Both the position numbers and the translations under genes were made by a program. A model generated the notes under the pieces. That model was not told where the DNA came from, did no database searches, and saw only the letters and a list, made by a program, of their open reading frames with translations. Shown here piece by piece: positions 18,111 to 27,726 of a DNA stretch of 64,000 nt (positions are counted from its first letter, which is position 1; every line of letters starts with the position of its first letter). Source of the DNA: Bacillota bacterium (GTDB lineage: Bacteria; Bacillota; Sulfobacillia; JAIMAT01); assembly GCA_029961055.1 (NCBI GenBank), contig JASBVM010000023.1, positions 124,001 to 188,000 on the forward strand. The letters run 5' to 3'.

Positions 18111-18994
18111 CGATGAACCCCTTCGTCAGGTGGGTGTAGATCTGGGTGGTGGCGATGTCCGCATGGCCCAGCAGCTCCTGGACCGAACGCAGGTCCGCGC
18201 CGTTCTCCAGGAGGTGGGTGGCGAAGGAATGGCGCAGCGTGTGCGGCGTGATCGCCTGCCGGATACCGGCGCGGCGGGCGTAGGCGCGCAGCAGCTTCCA
18301 GAACCCCTGGCGCGTCAGCCGGCCGCCGCGGGCGTTGACGAAGAGCGCCTCCTGCCGGCGCCCGCCCGCCAGCCGGGGCCGCGCCCACTCCAGGTAGAGG
18401 CGGAGCGCGGCCAGCGCGCGGCTGCCCACCGGCACGATCCGTTCGCGCGCGCCCTTGCCCCAGCAGCGGACGACCTCCTCCTCCAGATCCAGGTCGTTCA
18501 GGTTGAGCTGGACCAGCTCGGAGACCCGGAGGCCGCTGGCGTACATCAGCTCCAGCATGGCACGGTCGCGGCAGCCCCGCGGCGTCGCCGCGGGCGGCGT
18601 CTCCAGGAGCCGGTCCACTTCCTCCACCGTCAGGACGTGGGGCAGCCGCCGCGGCAGCGCGGGCCGGCCCACCTCGCGGGCGGGGTTGTCGCGGCGCACG
18701 CCCTCGCGCTGGAGGAAGCGGTAGAAGGCGCGCAGGGCGGCGACGCGGCGGGCGATGGTGGTGGGGGCGAGCTTCCTCCCGGTGAGGACGACGAGGTAGG
18801 CCGCGATGGCCTCGGAGTCCGCCGACTCCGGGCGCCCGCCGCGCAGCCGCAGGTAGGCGGCGAAGTCCTCCAGGTCCCGCCGGTAGGCGGCCACGGTATG
18901 CCGCGAGAGTGCCCGTTCCACGCCCAGGTAGGCGAGGAAGGCGGCCATGCGCGGGTCGCCCTCCCCGCCCGGCGTCGCGGGCGTCCCTGCCCTC

Positions 18995-20113
18995 TCAGTC
19001 GAGGAGCGTCTCGGCCGGCGTGAAGGCGAGTCCATGGGCCTCGGCCACGGCCTGGTAGGTGACGCGGCCGTCGTGGGTCTGCAGGCCGCGGGCCAGGCTG
19101 GGGTCGCGCCGGAGCGCCTCCCGCCATCCCAGCCCCGCCAGCTTCGCGGCGTACGGCAGGGTGGCGTTGGTCAGCGCGAAGGTGGAGGTGCGCGGCACCG
19201 CGCCCGGCATGTTGGCCACCGCGTAGTGGACGACGCCGTGGCGGACGTAGGTGGGGTTGCTGTGGGTGGTGACGTGGTCGCACGTCTCCACCGAGCCGCC
19301 CTGGTCGATGGCCACGTCGACGATGACCGAGCCCGGCTTCATCGTCCGGACCATCTCCTCGCTGACCAGGTGCGGCGCGCGTGCGCCCGGGACGAGGACG
19401 GCGCCCACCAGGATGTCGGCGCGGTGGACCGCCTCGGCGATGTTGCCGCGGTTGGAGGCCAGGGTGGTGATGCGGCCGCCGAAGATGTCGTCGAGGTAGC
19501 GCAGCCGGTCGGCGTCGATGTCCAGCACGGTGACGTGCGCCCCCAGGCCCAGCGCGATCTTGGCGGCGTTGACGCCGACCGTCCCCCCGCCCAGGATGAC
19601 CACGTCGCCGCGGGGGACGCCGGGGACGCCGCCCAGGAGGACGCCCCTCCCGCCCTGGGGCGCCTCCAGGAAGTGGGCGCCGATCTGGACCGCCATGCGC
19701 CCGGCCACCTCGCTCATGGGGGTGAGGAGCGGGAGCGAGCGGTCGGGAAGCTGGACGGTCTCATACGCGATGGCGGTGACGCCCCCCTCCAGGAGTGCCA
19801 GCGTCAGCTCGCGGGCGGCCGCCAGGTGGAGGTAGGTGAAGAGAATCAGCCCGGGCCGGAAGTAGGCGAACTCCTGCGGCAGCGGCTCCTTCACCTTGAG
19901 CACCAGATCCACCTGGGTCCAGGCGTCGGCCGCCTGCGGGACGACGGTCGCCCCCTGTTGCGCGTAGGATTCGTCGTCGAATCCGCTCCCCAGCCCCGCC
20001 CCGCTCTCCACCAGCACCTGGTGCCCCTCGTGCACCAGTGCGGCCGCACCGGCGGGGGTGAGCGCGACGCGTGCCTCGTCCTCTTTGATCTCGCGTGGGA
20101 CGCCGATCCTCAC
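18995..20113 (-). CDS. ald: Alanine dehydrogenase
   Basis: 372 residues from GTG 20113, preceded by GAAGGGAG. N-terminus [19 protein letters not shown], with catalytic-site motifs LVLKVKEP (near 70-77), FTYLHLA (near 90-96) and the Rossmann segment [21 protein letters not shown] near 168-188. The C-terminal half has [16 protein letters not shown]. It interconverts alanine and pyruvate with NAD; in sporulating bacilli alanine catabolism supports normal spore development. An extended -10 promoter sits 57 nt upstream. Confidence 0.95.
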   Translation of the reverse strand: MRIGVPREIKEDEARVALTPAGAAALVHEGHQVLVESGAGLGSGFDDESYAQQGATVVPQAADAWTQVDLVLKVKEPLPQEFAYFRPGLILFTYLHLAAARELTLALLEGGVTAIAYETVQLPDRSLPLLTPMSEVAGRMAVQIGAHFLEAPQGGRGVLLGGVPGVPRGDVVILGGGTVGVNAAKIALGLGAHVTVLDIDADRLRYLDDIFGGRITTLASNRGNIAEAVHRADILVGAVLVPGARAPHLVSEEMVRTMKPGSVIVDVAIDQGGSVETCDHVTTHSNPTYVRHGVVHYAVANMPGAVPRTSTFALTNATLPYAAKLAGLGWREALRRDPSLARGLQTHDGRVTYQAVAEAHGLAFTPAETLLD

Positions 20114-20169
20114 CGCTTGACACTCCCTTCGGGTTCTGCCTGGCTGCCGAGCCCTTCCAGACCGACTGC

Positions 20170-20178
20170 AGTATAGCA
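20170..20178 (-). promoter_or_regulatory. Extended -10 promoter of ald
   Basis: Minus-strand TGC-TATACT, an extended -10 with 5 of 6 matches, 57 nt upstream of the ald GTG in the 20114-20275 gap. No clear -35 is visible. Confidence 0.5.
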
Positions 20179-20275
20179 CCCGCCCTCGGGAGTCTGTCCG
20201 GCGGGGAAGAGGCCGGCGCCCGCGGCGAGCCCGCCTGCCGCCCGGGCGCGGCGCCCGCTTCCATGCCAAGCCTGC

Positions 20276-20914
20276 TCAGAGGAGGGAGAGCGCCGCCCGG
20301 GCGAAGGGGAGCGCCACGAAGACCTGGACGGCGCTCACCGCGGCCAGCCCCGCGGCCCCCAGGACCGTGAGGAGCGGCAGCGGCACCGGTTCCGGGCGGC
20401 GCAGGTGGCGCGCCCGCCGGTCGAGAACCTGGCGCGCCAGGACCGTGGAGGAGTGGACGGCCGCCGCGGAGACCAGGAGCCAGGTGGGGACCGCCAGCAG
20501 GTTCTGCGGCAGCACCGCCGTCCCCGCCATCAGGAGGCCCGGCCATCCCGCCCGGGCCACCAGCGCGGCCACCGTGAAGCCGATGTCGGCGCCGCGCAGC
20601 GCCACCAGCAGGAGGACCAGCGGGCCGCCGTAAGCGGTGAAGCCGAGCGCGCAGAGGATGAGCAGCAGGCGGATCTCGCCGAGGAGGCTGCGCGTGAAGA
20701 GCGGCAAGGCTGCGGGGCTCCGCCCGCTGCCCAGGAACTGCTGGAAGCGGTCGACCATCGCCGCCACCTCCTCGGCCTGGGCCGGGGCCAGCGCGTGGAT
20801 GGCGAGGGCCCCGCCGGCCACCGCCAGAAGGAAGACGGCGCTGCTCAGCAGGAGCGCCGGGCCCAGGGCGGGGAGCGCCCGGAGGCTCCGGCGGAACGGG
20901 CGGAAGGCTCGCAA
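20276..20914 (-). CDS. spoIIM: Stage II sporulation protein M
   Basis: 212 residues from TTG 20914, chosen because GAGGTGG sits 6 nt upstream and the length matches B. subtilis SpoIIM (about 214); a GTG at 20944 would add ten residues. Five or so membrane helices with the family motif LGFTAYGGPLVLLLVALRG and AVLPQNLLAVP. SpoIIM, with SpoIID and SpoIIP, thins septal peptidoglycan and drives forespore engulfment. Confidence 0.9.
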   Translation of the reverse strand: MRAFRPFRRSLRALPALGPALLLSSAVFLLAVAGGALAIHALAPAQAEEVAAMVDRFQQFLGSGRSPAALPLFTRSLLGEIRLLLILCALGFTAYGGPLVLLLVALRGADIGFTVAALVARAGWPGLLMAGTAVLPQNLLAVPTWLLVSAAAVHSSTVLARQVLDRRARHLRRPEPVPLPLLTVLGAAGLAAVSAVQVFVALPFARAALSLL

Positions 20915-20944
20915 GGGCGACCACCTCGTCCCACCCCTATGCAC

Positions 20945-22054
20945 CTAGGCCGCTCCGGAGAACGCGGCCAGCCAGCCGCCGAGGAAGCCGGCGGCGGCGG
21001 CGAAGCGGAAGAGCGGCCGCTCCTGGTCCACTCCCCTCCCCATGCTCCGCAGAGGAAGCGGGCTCGCCTCCAGGGCGGCGTCCAGCTCCGCCACCCCCAC
21101 CTCCACCCAGGCGTGGCGGCGGAGCAGCTCCGGCGGCGGCTCCAGCGGCGAGGGCCGGGGCAGGGCCACCCAGACCGGACCGGGCACGAGGCGGCCCAGC
21201 ACCGTCCGCGAGTGGTGGCTGAGACCCCGGTGACGGGGCCGCGGGTCCCCCTGGCCCACCCGGAGCGCGGCGACCGGGACGCCTCCCAGCGCCGCCGCCA
21301 CCTGCAGCGCCCAGGCCTGCTCGACGCCGGTGAAGCCGAAGGCGGTGCCGGTACCGACGATGCCGGGTCCCATCAGGACCACGGCCAGCTCGGCGCCCAC
21401 CGCCCAGCGCGCCGCCAGGAGCGCCGAGGGGAGCGCCACCGCCTCCAGGTCCCCTCCGAAGGCGTGGCCGGCGGTGATCACCGCCTCCAGCCAGCCCATG
21501 CGCCGCAGCTCGGCGGCCGTCTCGCTCAGGGCGGCCGGAAGCGCGCCCCCGTCGGTCATCACGTAGGCGATCCGCCGCGCGCCGGCCCGCCGGGCGCCCA
21601 GGAGCACGGGCAGAAGCTGGCTGTGGAGTTCCCCCGCCACCACCGGCATGCCCGCCAGGGTGGCGGCGGGGTCCCGGAGGAGGTGGTGGGCCGGACCCGC
21701 CTCCTCCTCGCAGGCCAGGACCGCCTGCTGCCAGGGGGTGTAGCGAAGCTTGACGATGTGGCCGGCCGGGGGGCCTTGCTGGAGCCGGGGCGGGTCGGTG
21801 GAGACGACCAGGTGGCGGCCGCCGCTGCCCAGCCCCAGGCGGACGGCGGTCACGTTGAGCCAGACGGCCTGGCCGGGCTCCAGGCGGCCGCCCAGCAAGG
21901 GGGGGAAGGCCCAGGCCCGGCCTTCCCCCCCGACCCCGTCTCCGTCCGCGACCTCCACGGTCACCGCCAGCTCCTGGAACCCGGGGCGCTCGCGCAGCAC
22001 CGCGGTGACGCGGCCGCGCCGGATCCAGGCGCCGAACGAGCCCTGCCCGTTCAC
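20945..22054 (-). CDS. DUF3866 family protein
   Basis: 369 residues from GTG 22054, overlapping the previous gene's stop by 4 nt (GTGA). The N-terminal 120 residues form a beta-rich domain with RRGRVTAVLRERPGFQEL and GRHLVVS; the middle has a Rossmann-like part with RRIAYVMTDGGALPAALSE and VVLMGPGIVGTGTAFGFTG. These are DUF3866 features, a family known in spore-forming and some actinobacterial genomes without an assigned reaction. The C-terminal RFAAAAGFLGGWLAAF may be a membrane anchor. It sits 30 nt upstream of spoIIM. Confidence 0.8.
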   Translation of the reverse strand: MNGQGSFGAWIRRGRVTAVLRERPGFQELAVTVEVADGDGVGGEGRAWAFPPLLGGRLEPGQAVWLNVTAVRLGLGSGGRHLVVSTDPPRLQQGPPAGHIVKLRYTPWQQAVLACEEEAGPAHHLLRDPAATLAGMPVVAGELHSQLLPVLLGARRAGARRIAYVMTDGGALPAALSETAAELRRMGWLEAVITAGHAFGGDLEAVALPSALLAARWAVGAELAVVLMGPGIVGTGTAFGFTGVEQAWALQVAAALGGVPVAALRVGQGDPRPRHRGLSHHSRTVLGRLVPGPVWVALPRPSPLEPPPELLRRHAWVEVGVAELDAALEASPLPLRSMGRGVDQERPLFRFAAAAGFLGGWLAAFSGAA

Positions 22055-22965
22055 CGGCCACCCCCGCCTCCGCCCCTCTTTCCCTTCTCGGCGCCGGAAG
22101 CCTCTCCACCCGAGCGCGAGGAGGAAGGCGGGGTCGCGGGCGAGGTCGCGGCGCCGGGGCGGGCTTCCTCGGCGGCGAGGCGGGCGGCCGCCGCCTCGCG
22201 CAGCTGGCGCCGGGAGAGCTCCACCATCGCCTCCGCCGGCGTGTAGTGCGGCGCGTTGGGCGAGCGGTAGCGACCGGCGTAGACCCGGCCCAGCCGCCGG
22301 TTGCAGGCGTCCAGCGCCGCGTTGACCGCCGCCCGGACCGGGTCGCCGGCGAGGAGCGACGCCCCCACCAGCGGCTCCTCCACGCGGCTGGTGCGCAGGA
22401 GGACCGAGACCAGAATCAGCCGGCGGCCGGCGATGCCTCCTTCGCCGGCCTCCTCCAGGAAGAATCGGACCTGCGGGTCGACCGCCTGGTTGAGGGCGGC
22501 CAGCACAGCCTCCGCCCCCACCCGGAGCATGCCGCGCCCGGAGTGGACGCCTTCGGCGACCCCGCGGAAAGGGCCGGCCAGCTTGCCGGGCGGGTCCAGC
22601 GGCCAGAGGGTGGCTGCCGGCGCCTGCTCTTCCAGGCTGACCTCCACCCGGATCACGTCCTTGAGGAGATCGGTGGTTGCCTGGAGCGAGGCCACCGCCA
22701 GGCGGATGTGGGACGGCGCCCTGGGGACCGCCTGCTGGGCGATGCTCACCTTCCGGTAGTCGACCATCAGGCCCCAGCGCGCCGCCAGGGCGCTCTGGAC
22801 GTCGCGGACCAGCGCCTTGGGGGAGCGCTCGTCGGTGGCCAGGACGTGGATCTCTTCGATGCCACCCCACTCGTTGACCACCACACGCGCGCCGATGACG
22901 GAAGGAAGCTGCTTGACCAGGGCGGTGATCTCCTCTGCACTGACCGGGGCGCGCTCCTTTTCCAT
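22051..22965 (-). CDS. Conserved protein of unknown function
   Basis: 304 residues from ATG 22965, preceded by AAAGGGGGAG. I do not recognise the family with confidence. Residues 1-80 look like a small alpha/beta domain (VVVNEWGGIEEIHVLATDE, then SPKALVRDVQSALAARWGL). The central and C-terminal part contains a second region near 105-225 with LLRTSRVEEPLVG and AVNAALDACNRRLGR. The last 50 residues are Ala/Ser/Gly/Arg-rich and probably disordered. It is cotranscribed with the DUF3866 gene and lies between it and the glycosyltransferases. No membrane helix or signal peptide is evident. Confidence 0.7.
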   Translation of the reverse strand: MEKERAPVSAEEITALVKQLPSVIGARVVVNEWGGIEEIHVLATDERSPKALVRDVQSALAARWGLMVDYRKVSIAQQAVPRAPSHIRLAVASLQATTDLLKDVIRVEVSLEEQAPAATLWPLDPPGKLAGPFRGVAEGVHSGRGMLRVGAEAVLAALNQAVDPQVRFFLEEAGEGGIAGRRLILVSVLLRTSRVEEPLVGASLLAGDPVRAAVNAALDACNRRLGRVYAGRYRSPNAPHYTPAEAMVELSRRQLREAAAARLAAEEARPGAATSPATPPSSSRSGGEASGAEKGKRGGGGGGR

Positions 22966-23022
22966 CCCGTCTCCCCCTTTAGAAGCCAGAGCCACCACTC
23001 GGCGCCCATTTTCGCCAGGATT

Positions 23023-23841
23023 TCACATTCGCCTGCCCAGCCGATCGAGAAAGTCGAGGAAGCGGCTCCGCTCGATCCAGGAGGAGAGCGAGGTCAGCTC
23101 CGCCGCGACCTGGAGCGCCACCACCAGCGCGAGCCCGATCCAGACGGCCTCCGGGCCGCCGCCCAGCGCCAGCAGGCTGCCCGCCCAGATGCCCAGGGCG
23201 TTGGCCCCCGCGTCGCCCAGCATGGCCCGCTCCCGGAGGTCGAAGCCGAGCCAGGCGGCCACCGCGCCGAGCGTGATCCAGGCGGCCGCCGCCACCGCCG
23301 GCGTCACCCCCACCCAGGGCAGGAGCGCGAGCACCACCAGCAGCGCCTTGGCCGCGCGCCCCGGCCGCAGGTCGAGGACGTTGACCACGTTGGCCGCCAG
23401 CGCCACCTCCAGCGCCCGTCCGGCCACCGCCAGCCAGCCGCCCCCCGCCGACCCGGCGATCCAGCCCCCTGCGGCCAGACCTGCCACCGCCTTGAGCAGG
23501 CCGCTGGTGGGGTGGCCCCGCAGCAGCTCCCGCAGGTGCCCCCCCAGCCCCCGCGCCTGCTCCGCCGAGTGGACGTCGTCGTAGAAGCCCACCAGCCCCA
23601 TGAGGCAGGCCGCCAGCCAAGCCCGCTCCACCGCCGGGTCGCGCAGGAGGAGCGCCGCCAGCCCCGTCGCCGCGAGGAAGCTGACCCCCACGCTGGTGGG
23701 CACCACCCGCCCCCGGTAGTTGGCGCGCACGTGCCCCCGGCGCTCCAGGGCCCGCGCGAGGCCCCAGGCGAGAAGCGCCTCCAGCGCCGCCGCGCCGAGC
23801 ACCGCGCCCGGGAGCGTCCAGGCTCCGAGCACGCCGCCCAT
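23023..23841 (-). CDS. Glycosyl-1-phosphate transferase, MraY/WecA family
   Basis: 272 residues, almost entirely hydrophobic with about eight helices. Family motifs: GRVVPTSVG near 44-52, the metal-binding FYDD near 87-90, NVVNVLDLRPGRAAK near 151-165 and MLGDAGANALG near 208-218. Enzymes of this family move a sugar-1-phosphate from a UDP-sugar to polyprenyl phosphate. It is shorter than typical MraY/WecA (320-360 residues) and its middle motif has LRPGR rather than the usual DGxxGL, so donor specificity is unclear. It begins directly after the stop of the preceding glycosyltransferase. Confidence 0.85.
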   Translation of the reverse strand: MGGVLGAWTLPGAVLGAAALEALLAWGLARALERRGHVRANYRGRVVPTSVGVSFLAATGLAALLLRDPAVERAWLAACLMGLVGFYDDVHSAEQARGLGGHLRELLRGHPTSGLLKAVAGLAAGGWIAGSAGGGWLAVAGRALEVALAANVVNVLDLRPGRAAKALLVVLALLPWVGVTPAVAAAAWITLGAVAAWLGFDLRERAMLGDAGANALGIWAGSLLALGGGPEAVWIGLALVVALQVAAELTSLSSWIERSRFLDFLDRLGRRM

Positions 23842-24570
23842 TCAGCTTCCGGCCTCCCGGCGGCGCGGTCGCCCTGCCGCAGGCCGCTTCCGTTCCAGCG
23901 CGAGCCCGAGGAGCGTCCACGCCACGTCCCGCAGCTGCCGCCCGCGGTGGAGCCAGCCGGCCAGGTCGCGGCCGGTGCGGCGGTGGCGGAAGGCCACCGG
24001 CACTTCCCGGATGCGGGCGCCGCGCCAGAGTGCCCGCACGGTCATGGCCACCTCCACGCCGAAACCGGGGGCGAAGGGGGCGATGGCTCGGGCCAGCGAA
24101 CGGCGAAGCGCCCGCTGGCCCGAGACGGGAAAACGCGGGTTCCAGCCGGTCAACCGCCGGATTCCCCAGCGGGCCAGGCCGACCACGAAGCCGAGGCCCG
24201 CCCCGCGCGCCGGCCCGGGGAAGGCGGCGACGGCCATGTCCGCCTCGTCCGCCTCCAGCGGCGCCAGCAGGGCGACCGCCTCGGCCGCGCTCTCTCCCAG
24301 GTCCGCATCCAGGAAGAGGATCGGGTCGCCGCTGCTGGAGTTGAGCCCGGCGGTCAGCGCGGCGCCCTTGCCCCGGTTGCGGGCGAAGCGCAGGAGCCTC
24401 GCCCCGGCCTCGCGGGCACGGCGGGCGGTGGCGTCGGTGGAGCCGTCGTCCACCACCCAGATCTCGCGGAAGCCGGCCGCCCGGAGGGCGCGGAGGGTCT
24501 CGCCGATCCGGTCGGCTTCCTGGTAGGCGGGGATGATGACGGCGGCGGTCTCGGTCAGGCGGGAGGTCAC
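23842..24570 (-). CDS. Glycosyltransferase family 2
   Basis: 242 residues from GTG, overlapping the steB stop by 4 nt. GT-A fold with the nucleotide-binding IIPAYQEADRIGETLRAL, VVDDGSTDAT near 41-50 and the DxD metal site in LFLDADLGE near 86-94. The later GFGVEVAMTVRALWRGARIREVPV is typical of polyprenyl-phosphate glycosyltransferases (DPM1/YcgU-like). No C-terminal membrane domain. With the adjacent MraY-like enzyme it may make a lipid-linked sugar; the product is unknown. Confidence 0.88.
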   Translation of the reverse strand: MTSRLTETAAVIIPAYQEADRIGETLRALRAAGFREIWVVDDGSTDATARRAREAGARLLRFARNRGKGAALTAGLNSSSGDPILFLDADLGESAAEAVALLAPLEADEADMAVAAFPGPARGAGLGFVVGLARWGIRRLTGWNPRFPVSGQRALRRSLARAIAPFAPGFGVEVAMTVRALWRGARIREVPVAFRHRRTGRDLAGWLHRGRQLRDVAWTLLGLALERKRPAAGRPRRREAGS

Positions 24571-25526
24571 CCCCCGCTCACCCCCGACGACCGGCTCTGC
24601 GGCGCCGGCGCCGGCGTGCTGATGCCCGGCGGGAAGGCCGCCTGGGCTCCCGGCTTGATCCCGTAGGAACCCGAGGCCAGCGAGGCCAGCAGGTAGACGG
24701 TGCTCACCTGCCCCTGGACCCGATCCACGTCGTCGACGGTGGAGAGGTCCCCGGCCTGCGCCAGCGCCGTCACCACGGAGGGTTGGAGCGTCGACGGCTC
24801 GGCCGCCACCACGCGGACCCCCTTCTGGTGGAGGAGGTCCGCCAGGGCCCCGGCCAGCTCGGAGGCCTGGCGGGGGCTGAAGCCGTCGGGGCCGACCAGG
24901 ATCAGCGCGGCGTCGTAGGGACCCGGCCGGAGGACGCTGACCCGGACCAGGCCCTGGGAGAGGGCCAGCCGGGAGAAGAGCGGGCCGTCGATCCGGGTCC
25001 CCGCCGGACCGGCGGCGGCAGGGGTTCCCAGCTGCTGGACCAGGGTCTGGAGTGCCGCCTGCTTCAGGCCTTGGGGGTCGCTGACCGGCACGCCCAGCGC
25101 CTGCGACCAGGCCTGCCAGCCCTGGCTGTCGGCCGGCTCGAAGGGGCCGGGGAAGGTGGCGATCAGCGTCACCTCGGCGCCGGCCGTCTGGAGGACCGGG
25201 CGGATCGCCGCCTCCTGGTCGGGCGCGCCGAGGTCGAAGATGGCCACGCGGATGCCCTTCAGGCGGGTGCCCACCAGCATCTCGATCAGGTCGCCGTTGT
25301 CCCGACGGGCGAGCGCCGCCGTCCGGCTGAGCTGCTGCACCCGGCTGGCCAGCTTCTCGTTGTCGTTGTGGAGCCGCTCGTACTGGCTCTCCAGGCGGGC
25401 GACCAGCTCCTGCTGCGTTCGGGAGACCGGCTGGTGGTCGGCCAGCGCCAGGCCGAGGAGGAGTCCGATGCCCAGGGCCAGGAAGACGGCGACCAGAGAG
25501 ACGATGTGGGTGCGGAGATCGATCAA
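24567..25526 (-). CDS. steB: SteB-like copper transporter-domain membrane protein
   Basis: 319 residues from TTG. A single N-terminal membrane helix (IVSLVAVFLALGIGLLLGLAL) is followed by a coiled-coil segment near 35-75 and an extracytoplasmic alpha/beta domain. This is the MctB/copper transporter family. In Corynebacterium glutamicum the homologue SteB pairs with SteA in daughter-cell separation, and in Mycobacterium MctB has been linked to copper. The adjacent steA gene favours the cell-separation role. The C-terminal 25 residues are Pro/Ser-rich. Confidence 0.8.
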   Translation of the reverse strand: MIDLRTHIVSLVAVFLALGIGLLLGLALADHQPVSRTQQELVARLESQYERLHNDNEKLASRVQQLSRTAALARRDNGDLIEMLVGTRLKGIRVAIFDLGAPDQEAAIRPVLQTAGAEVTLIATFPGPFEPADSQGWQAWSQALGVPVSDPQGLKQAALQTLVQQLGTPAAAGPAGTRIDGPLFSRLALSQGLVRVSVLRPGPYDAALILVGPDGFSPRQASELAGALADLLHQKGVRVVAAEPSTLQPSVVTALAQAGDLSTVDDVDRVQGQVSTVYLLASLASGSYGIKPGAQAAFPPGISTPAPAPQSRSSGVSGG

Positions 25527-25566
25527 ACCGGAGCCCCCAGCGGCGCCGGCGGCAAGATCCGTGCGC

Positions 25567-26688
25567 CTAGAGTCCTGCGGCCACGCGCAGGTTCAGCCAC
25601 CACAGGGTCAGGAGAGACCGGAGCGGCGGAGAGATGCTGAAGATGATGGCGAGCGGGAGGAGCCCGGCCAGCACCAGCTGCCAGAGGCCGGCGAACTGCC
25701 TGGGCGGCCGGTAGACCTGGCTCAGCCCCTTGGCGTCGACCAGCCGGTCCGCCGCCTTGAGGCGCGCGAGAAAGGTGCTCGCCATCCCCCTCCTTCCCTT
25801 TTCCAGGAAGTCGATCATGCCGGTGTGCGTCCCCACCGCCACGATCAACGAGGCTCCCGCCTCGTAGGTCATCAGCAGGGCCACGTCCTCGCTGGTCCCG
25901 TGCGCGGGGATCACGTGGGCCTCCAGCCCCATGCGACGGACGCGCTCCAGGCCCGGCGAGCACCCGTCCGGGTAGGCGTGGACCACCCTCTCCGGCACCC
26001 GGCGGAGCGTCTCGTCCTCCACGCTGTCCATGTCGCCCACCACCAGGTCGGGCATCAACCCGAACTCCCGCAGGGCGTCGGCGCCCCCGTCGACGCCGAT
26101 CAGGACGGGCTTCTCGTGCCGGATGTAGGCCAGGCAGGCCTCCAGGTCTTCCTTGTAGTGGGGGCCGCGGGTGACCACCAGCGCGGGCCGGCCCCGCAGG
26201 CGGGTCCGCAGCGGAGGCACCGGGAAGGGCTCCAGGATCAGCTCCTTCTCCCTCTGCGCGTAGCTGAGCGTGTTCTCCAGGAAGGCGTCCCACTCGTCCC
26301 GCAGGTGCCGGTAGGAGCGCTCCAGCTCCCGGGCGACCACCTCCTGGTCGACCACCCGTCCCTCGGCCAGCTCCTGTCCGCCCAGATAGACCCGGCCGTC
26401 GACCACCTCGACGCGGTCGCCCTCGCGGAGCCGGTCCATCAGCTCCGAACCCAGCGAGTCGACCACCGGGACCCCCTGCTCCACCAGCAGCGGGGTGCCG
26501 CGGGCGGGGTAGCCGCCCGAGAAGCAGGGGCTGGCGTTGAGCACGGCGCGGACGCCCCGCTCCAGAAGGCTCCTGGCCGCGACCTCGTCCAGGTCGCAGT
26601 GGTCGATGACCGCGATCTCGGACTTGCGGAGCCTGCGGGCCAGGTTCTTCGTCCTCCGGTCGACCCGGATCCTGCCCGTGACGCGCAT
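25567..26688 (-). CDS. steA: SteA-like putative cytokinetic ring protein
   Basis: 373 residues from ATG 26688. The N-terminal half contains AVIDHCDLDEVAARSLLERG and LNASPCFSGGYP; the centre resembles the thiamin pyrophosphokinase catalytic domain (PVLIGVDGGADAL, LMPDLVVGDMDSV near 215-240); the C-terminus ends in a hydrophobic anchor (GLWQLVLAGLLPLAIIFSI). This is the SteA layout known from Actinobacteria and many Firmicutes. SteA and SteB form a complex that activates septal wall hydrolysis in corynebacteria. A TATAAT box lies 34 nt upstream, so the steA-steB-glycosyltransferase run may have its own transcript. Confidence 0.85.
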   Translation of the reverse strand: MRVTGRIRVDRRTKNLARRLRKSEIAVIDHCDLDEVAARSLLERGVRAVLNASPCFSGGYPARGTPLLVEQGVPVVDSLGSELMDRLREGDRVEVVDGRVYLGGQELAEGRVVDQEVVARELERSYRHLRDEWDAFLENTLSYAQREKELILEPFPVPPLRTRLRGRPALVVTRGPHYKEDLEACLAYIRHEKPVLIGVDGGADALREFGLMPDLVVGDMDSVEDETLRRVPERVVHAYPDGCSPGLERVRRMGLEAHVIPAHGTSEDVALLMTYEAGASLIVAVGTHTGMIDFLEKGRRGMASTFLARLKAADRLVDAKGLSQVYRPPRQFAGLWQLVLAGLLPLAIIFSISPPLRSLLTLWWLNLRVAAGL

Positions 26689-26721
26689 GTCGGTCCTGTC
26701 ACCCCGCTCCACGCCGTCCAC

Positions 26722-26727
26722 ATTATA
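26722..26727 (-). promoter_or_regulatory. Promoter -10 box upstream of steA
   Basis: Minus-strand TATAAT, a perfect -10 hexamer, 34 nt before the steA ATG in the 137-nt spo0A-steA gap. The -35 region is weak. Confidence 0.55.
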
Positions 26728-26825
26728 GGCTACGTGAAGAAGGGCACACTTCCGCGCGCCCCGCGCCGCGGGTGGACGCGCCTTCCACGCCGGCTCGGCC
26801 GCCCGGGGGAGCGCTGCCGGGTCGC

Positions 26826-27632
26826 TCAGCCGACCCGGCTCTCCAGACGGAGACGGTCTGCGAGCATGGCGATGAACTCCGAGTTGGTGGGCTTGCCCCG
26901 TTCGGAGCGGATGGTGTACCCGAAGATCCGCTGGGCCGCCTCCATGTTCCCCCGCGTCCAGGCCACCTCGATGGCGTGCCGGATGGCTCGCTCCACGCGG
27001 CTGGGCGTGGTGTCGAAGCGCTTGGCGATGGCGGGGTAGAGCTCCTTGGTCACGCCGCCCAGCATCTCCACGTGGTCGACGATCATCAGAATCGCTTCGC
27101 GCAGGTAGTGGTAGCCCTTGATGTGCGCGGGGATGCCCATCTCGTGCAGGAGGTTGGAGACCTCGATGTCGAGATGGCGGTCGCTGGGCGCCGGCGAGGC
27201 CGGCGCGATCTCGTCGCGGACCAGCTGGCGGACCCGCTTGGCCAGGATGTCCAGCGTGAAGGGCTTCAGGATGAGATAGTCGGCGCCCAGCGCCACCGCC
27301 CTCTGGGAGATGCTCTCCTGGCCGAAGGCGGTGAGCAGGACCACCTTCGGCCGGCGGCTCCCCGCCGGCCGGGCGTTGAGCGCCTCCAGGACGCCGATCC
27401 CGTCGAGCCGGGGCATGATCACGTCCAGGATGACCACGTCCGGCTCCTCCCGCTCGATCAGCTCCAGGATCTCCTCGCCGTTGTTGGCCACGCCGCAGAG
27501 GCGGAAATCCGGCTGCGACTCGATGAACTCCGCCAGCAGGTCGCAGAAGTCGGCGTTGTCGTCCGCGATGCAGATCGTGGTCGCAGAAGAAGGAAGGTGG
27601 GAGAGTGCTGCCACCCGTCGGTACCCCCTCAT
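26826..27632 (-). CDS. spo0A: Sporulation transcription factor Spo0A
   Basis: 268 residues. Receiver domain with the acidic pair D24/D25 (CIADDN), the phosphorylation site D70 in [13 protein letters not shown], and the K in YLILKPF. The C-terminal DNA-binding domain has [20 protein letters not shown] near 160-180, [15 protein letters not shown] and the specificity helix ending [13 protein letters not shown]. It is the master regulator of sporulation entry. The start at ATG 27632 has no strong ribosome site; the conserved part begins at about residue 18, so a downstream start is possible. It follows spoIVB, as in Bacillus. Confidence 0.97.
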   Translation of the reverse strand: MRGYRRVAALSHLPSSATTICIADDNADFCDLLAEFIESQPDFRLCGVANNGEEILELIEREEPDVVILDVIMPRLDGIGVLEALNARPAGSRRPKVVLLTAFGQESISQRAVALGADYLILKPFTLDILAKRVRQLVRDEIAPASPAPSDRHLDIEVSNLLHEMGIPAHIKGYHYLREAILMIVDHVEMLGGVTKELYPAIAKRFDTTPSRVERAIRHAIEVAWTRGNMEAAQRIFGYTIRSERGKPTNSEFIAMLADRLRLESRVG

Positions 27633-27714
27633 CGATCGGAATCGCCGCGCGCTCCTCTAAGGAATGCGCGTCCATTCCGCGGAGCCCTTCCTCCCCGGAG
27701 GGGGGATTGATCGC

Positions 27715-27726
27715 AATTCTCGTCAA
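27715..27726 (-). promoter_or_regulatory. 0A-box-like site upstream of spo0A
   Basis: Minus-strand TTGACGAGAATT contains TGACGAG, matching the 0A box TGnCGAA at 6 of 7 positions, about 85 nt upstream of the spo0A ATG. The same TTGACG could be a -35 hexamer. Autoregulation of spo0A is known in Bacillus; here it is only suggested by the match. Confidence 0.3.
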
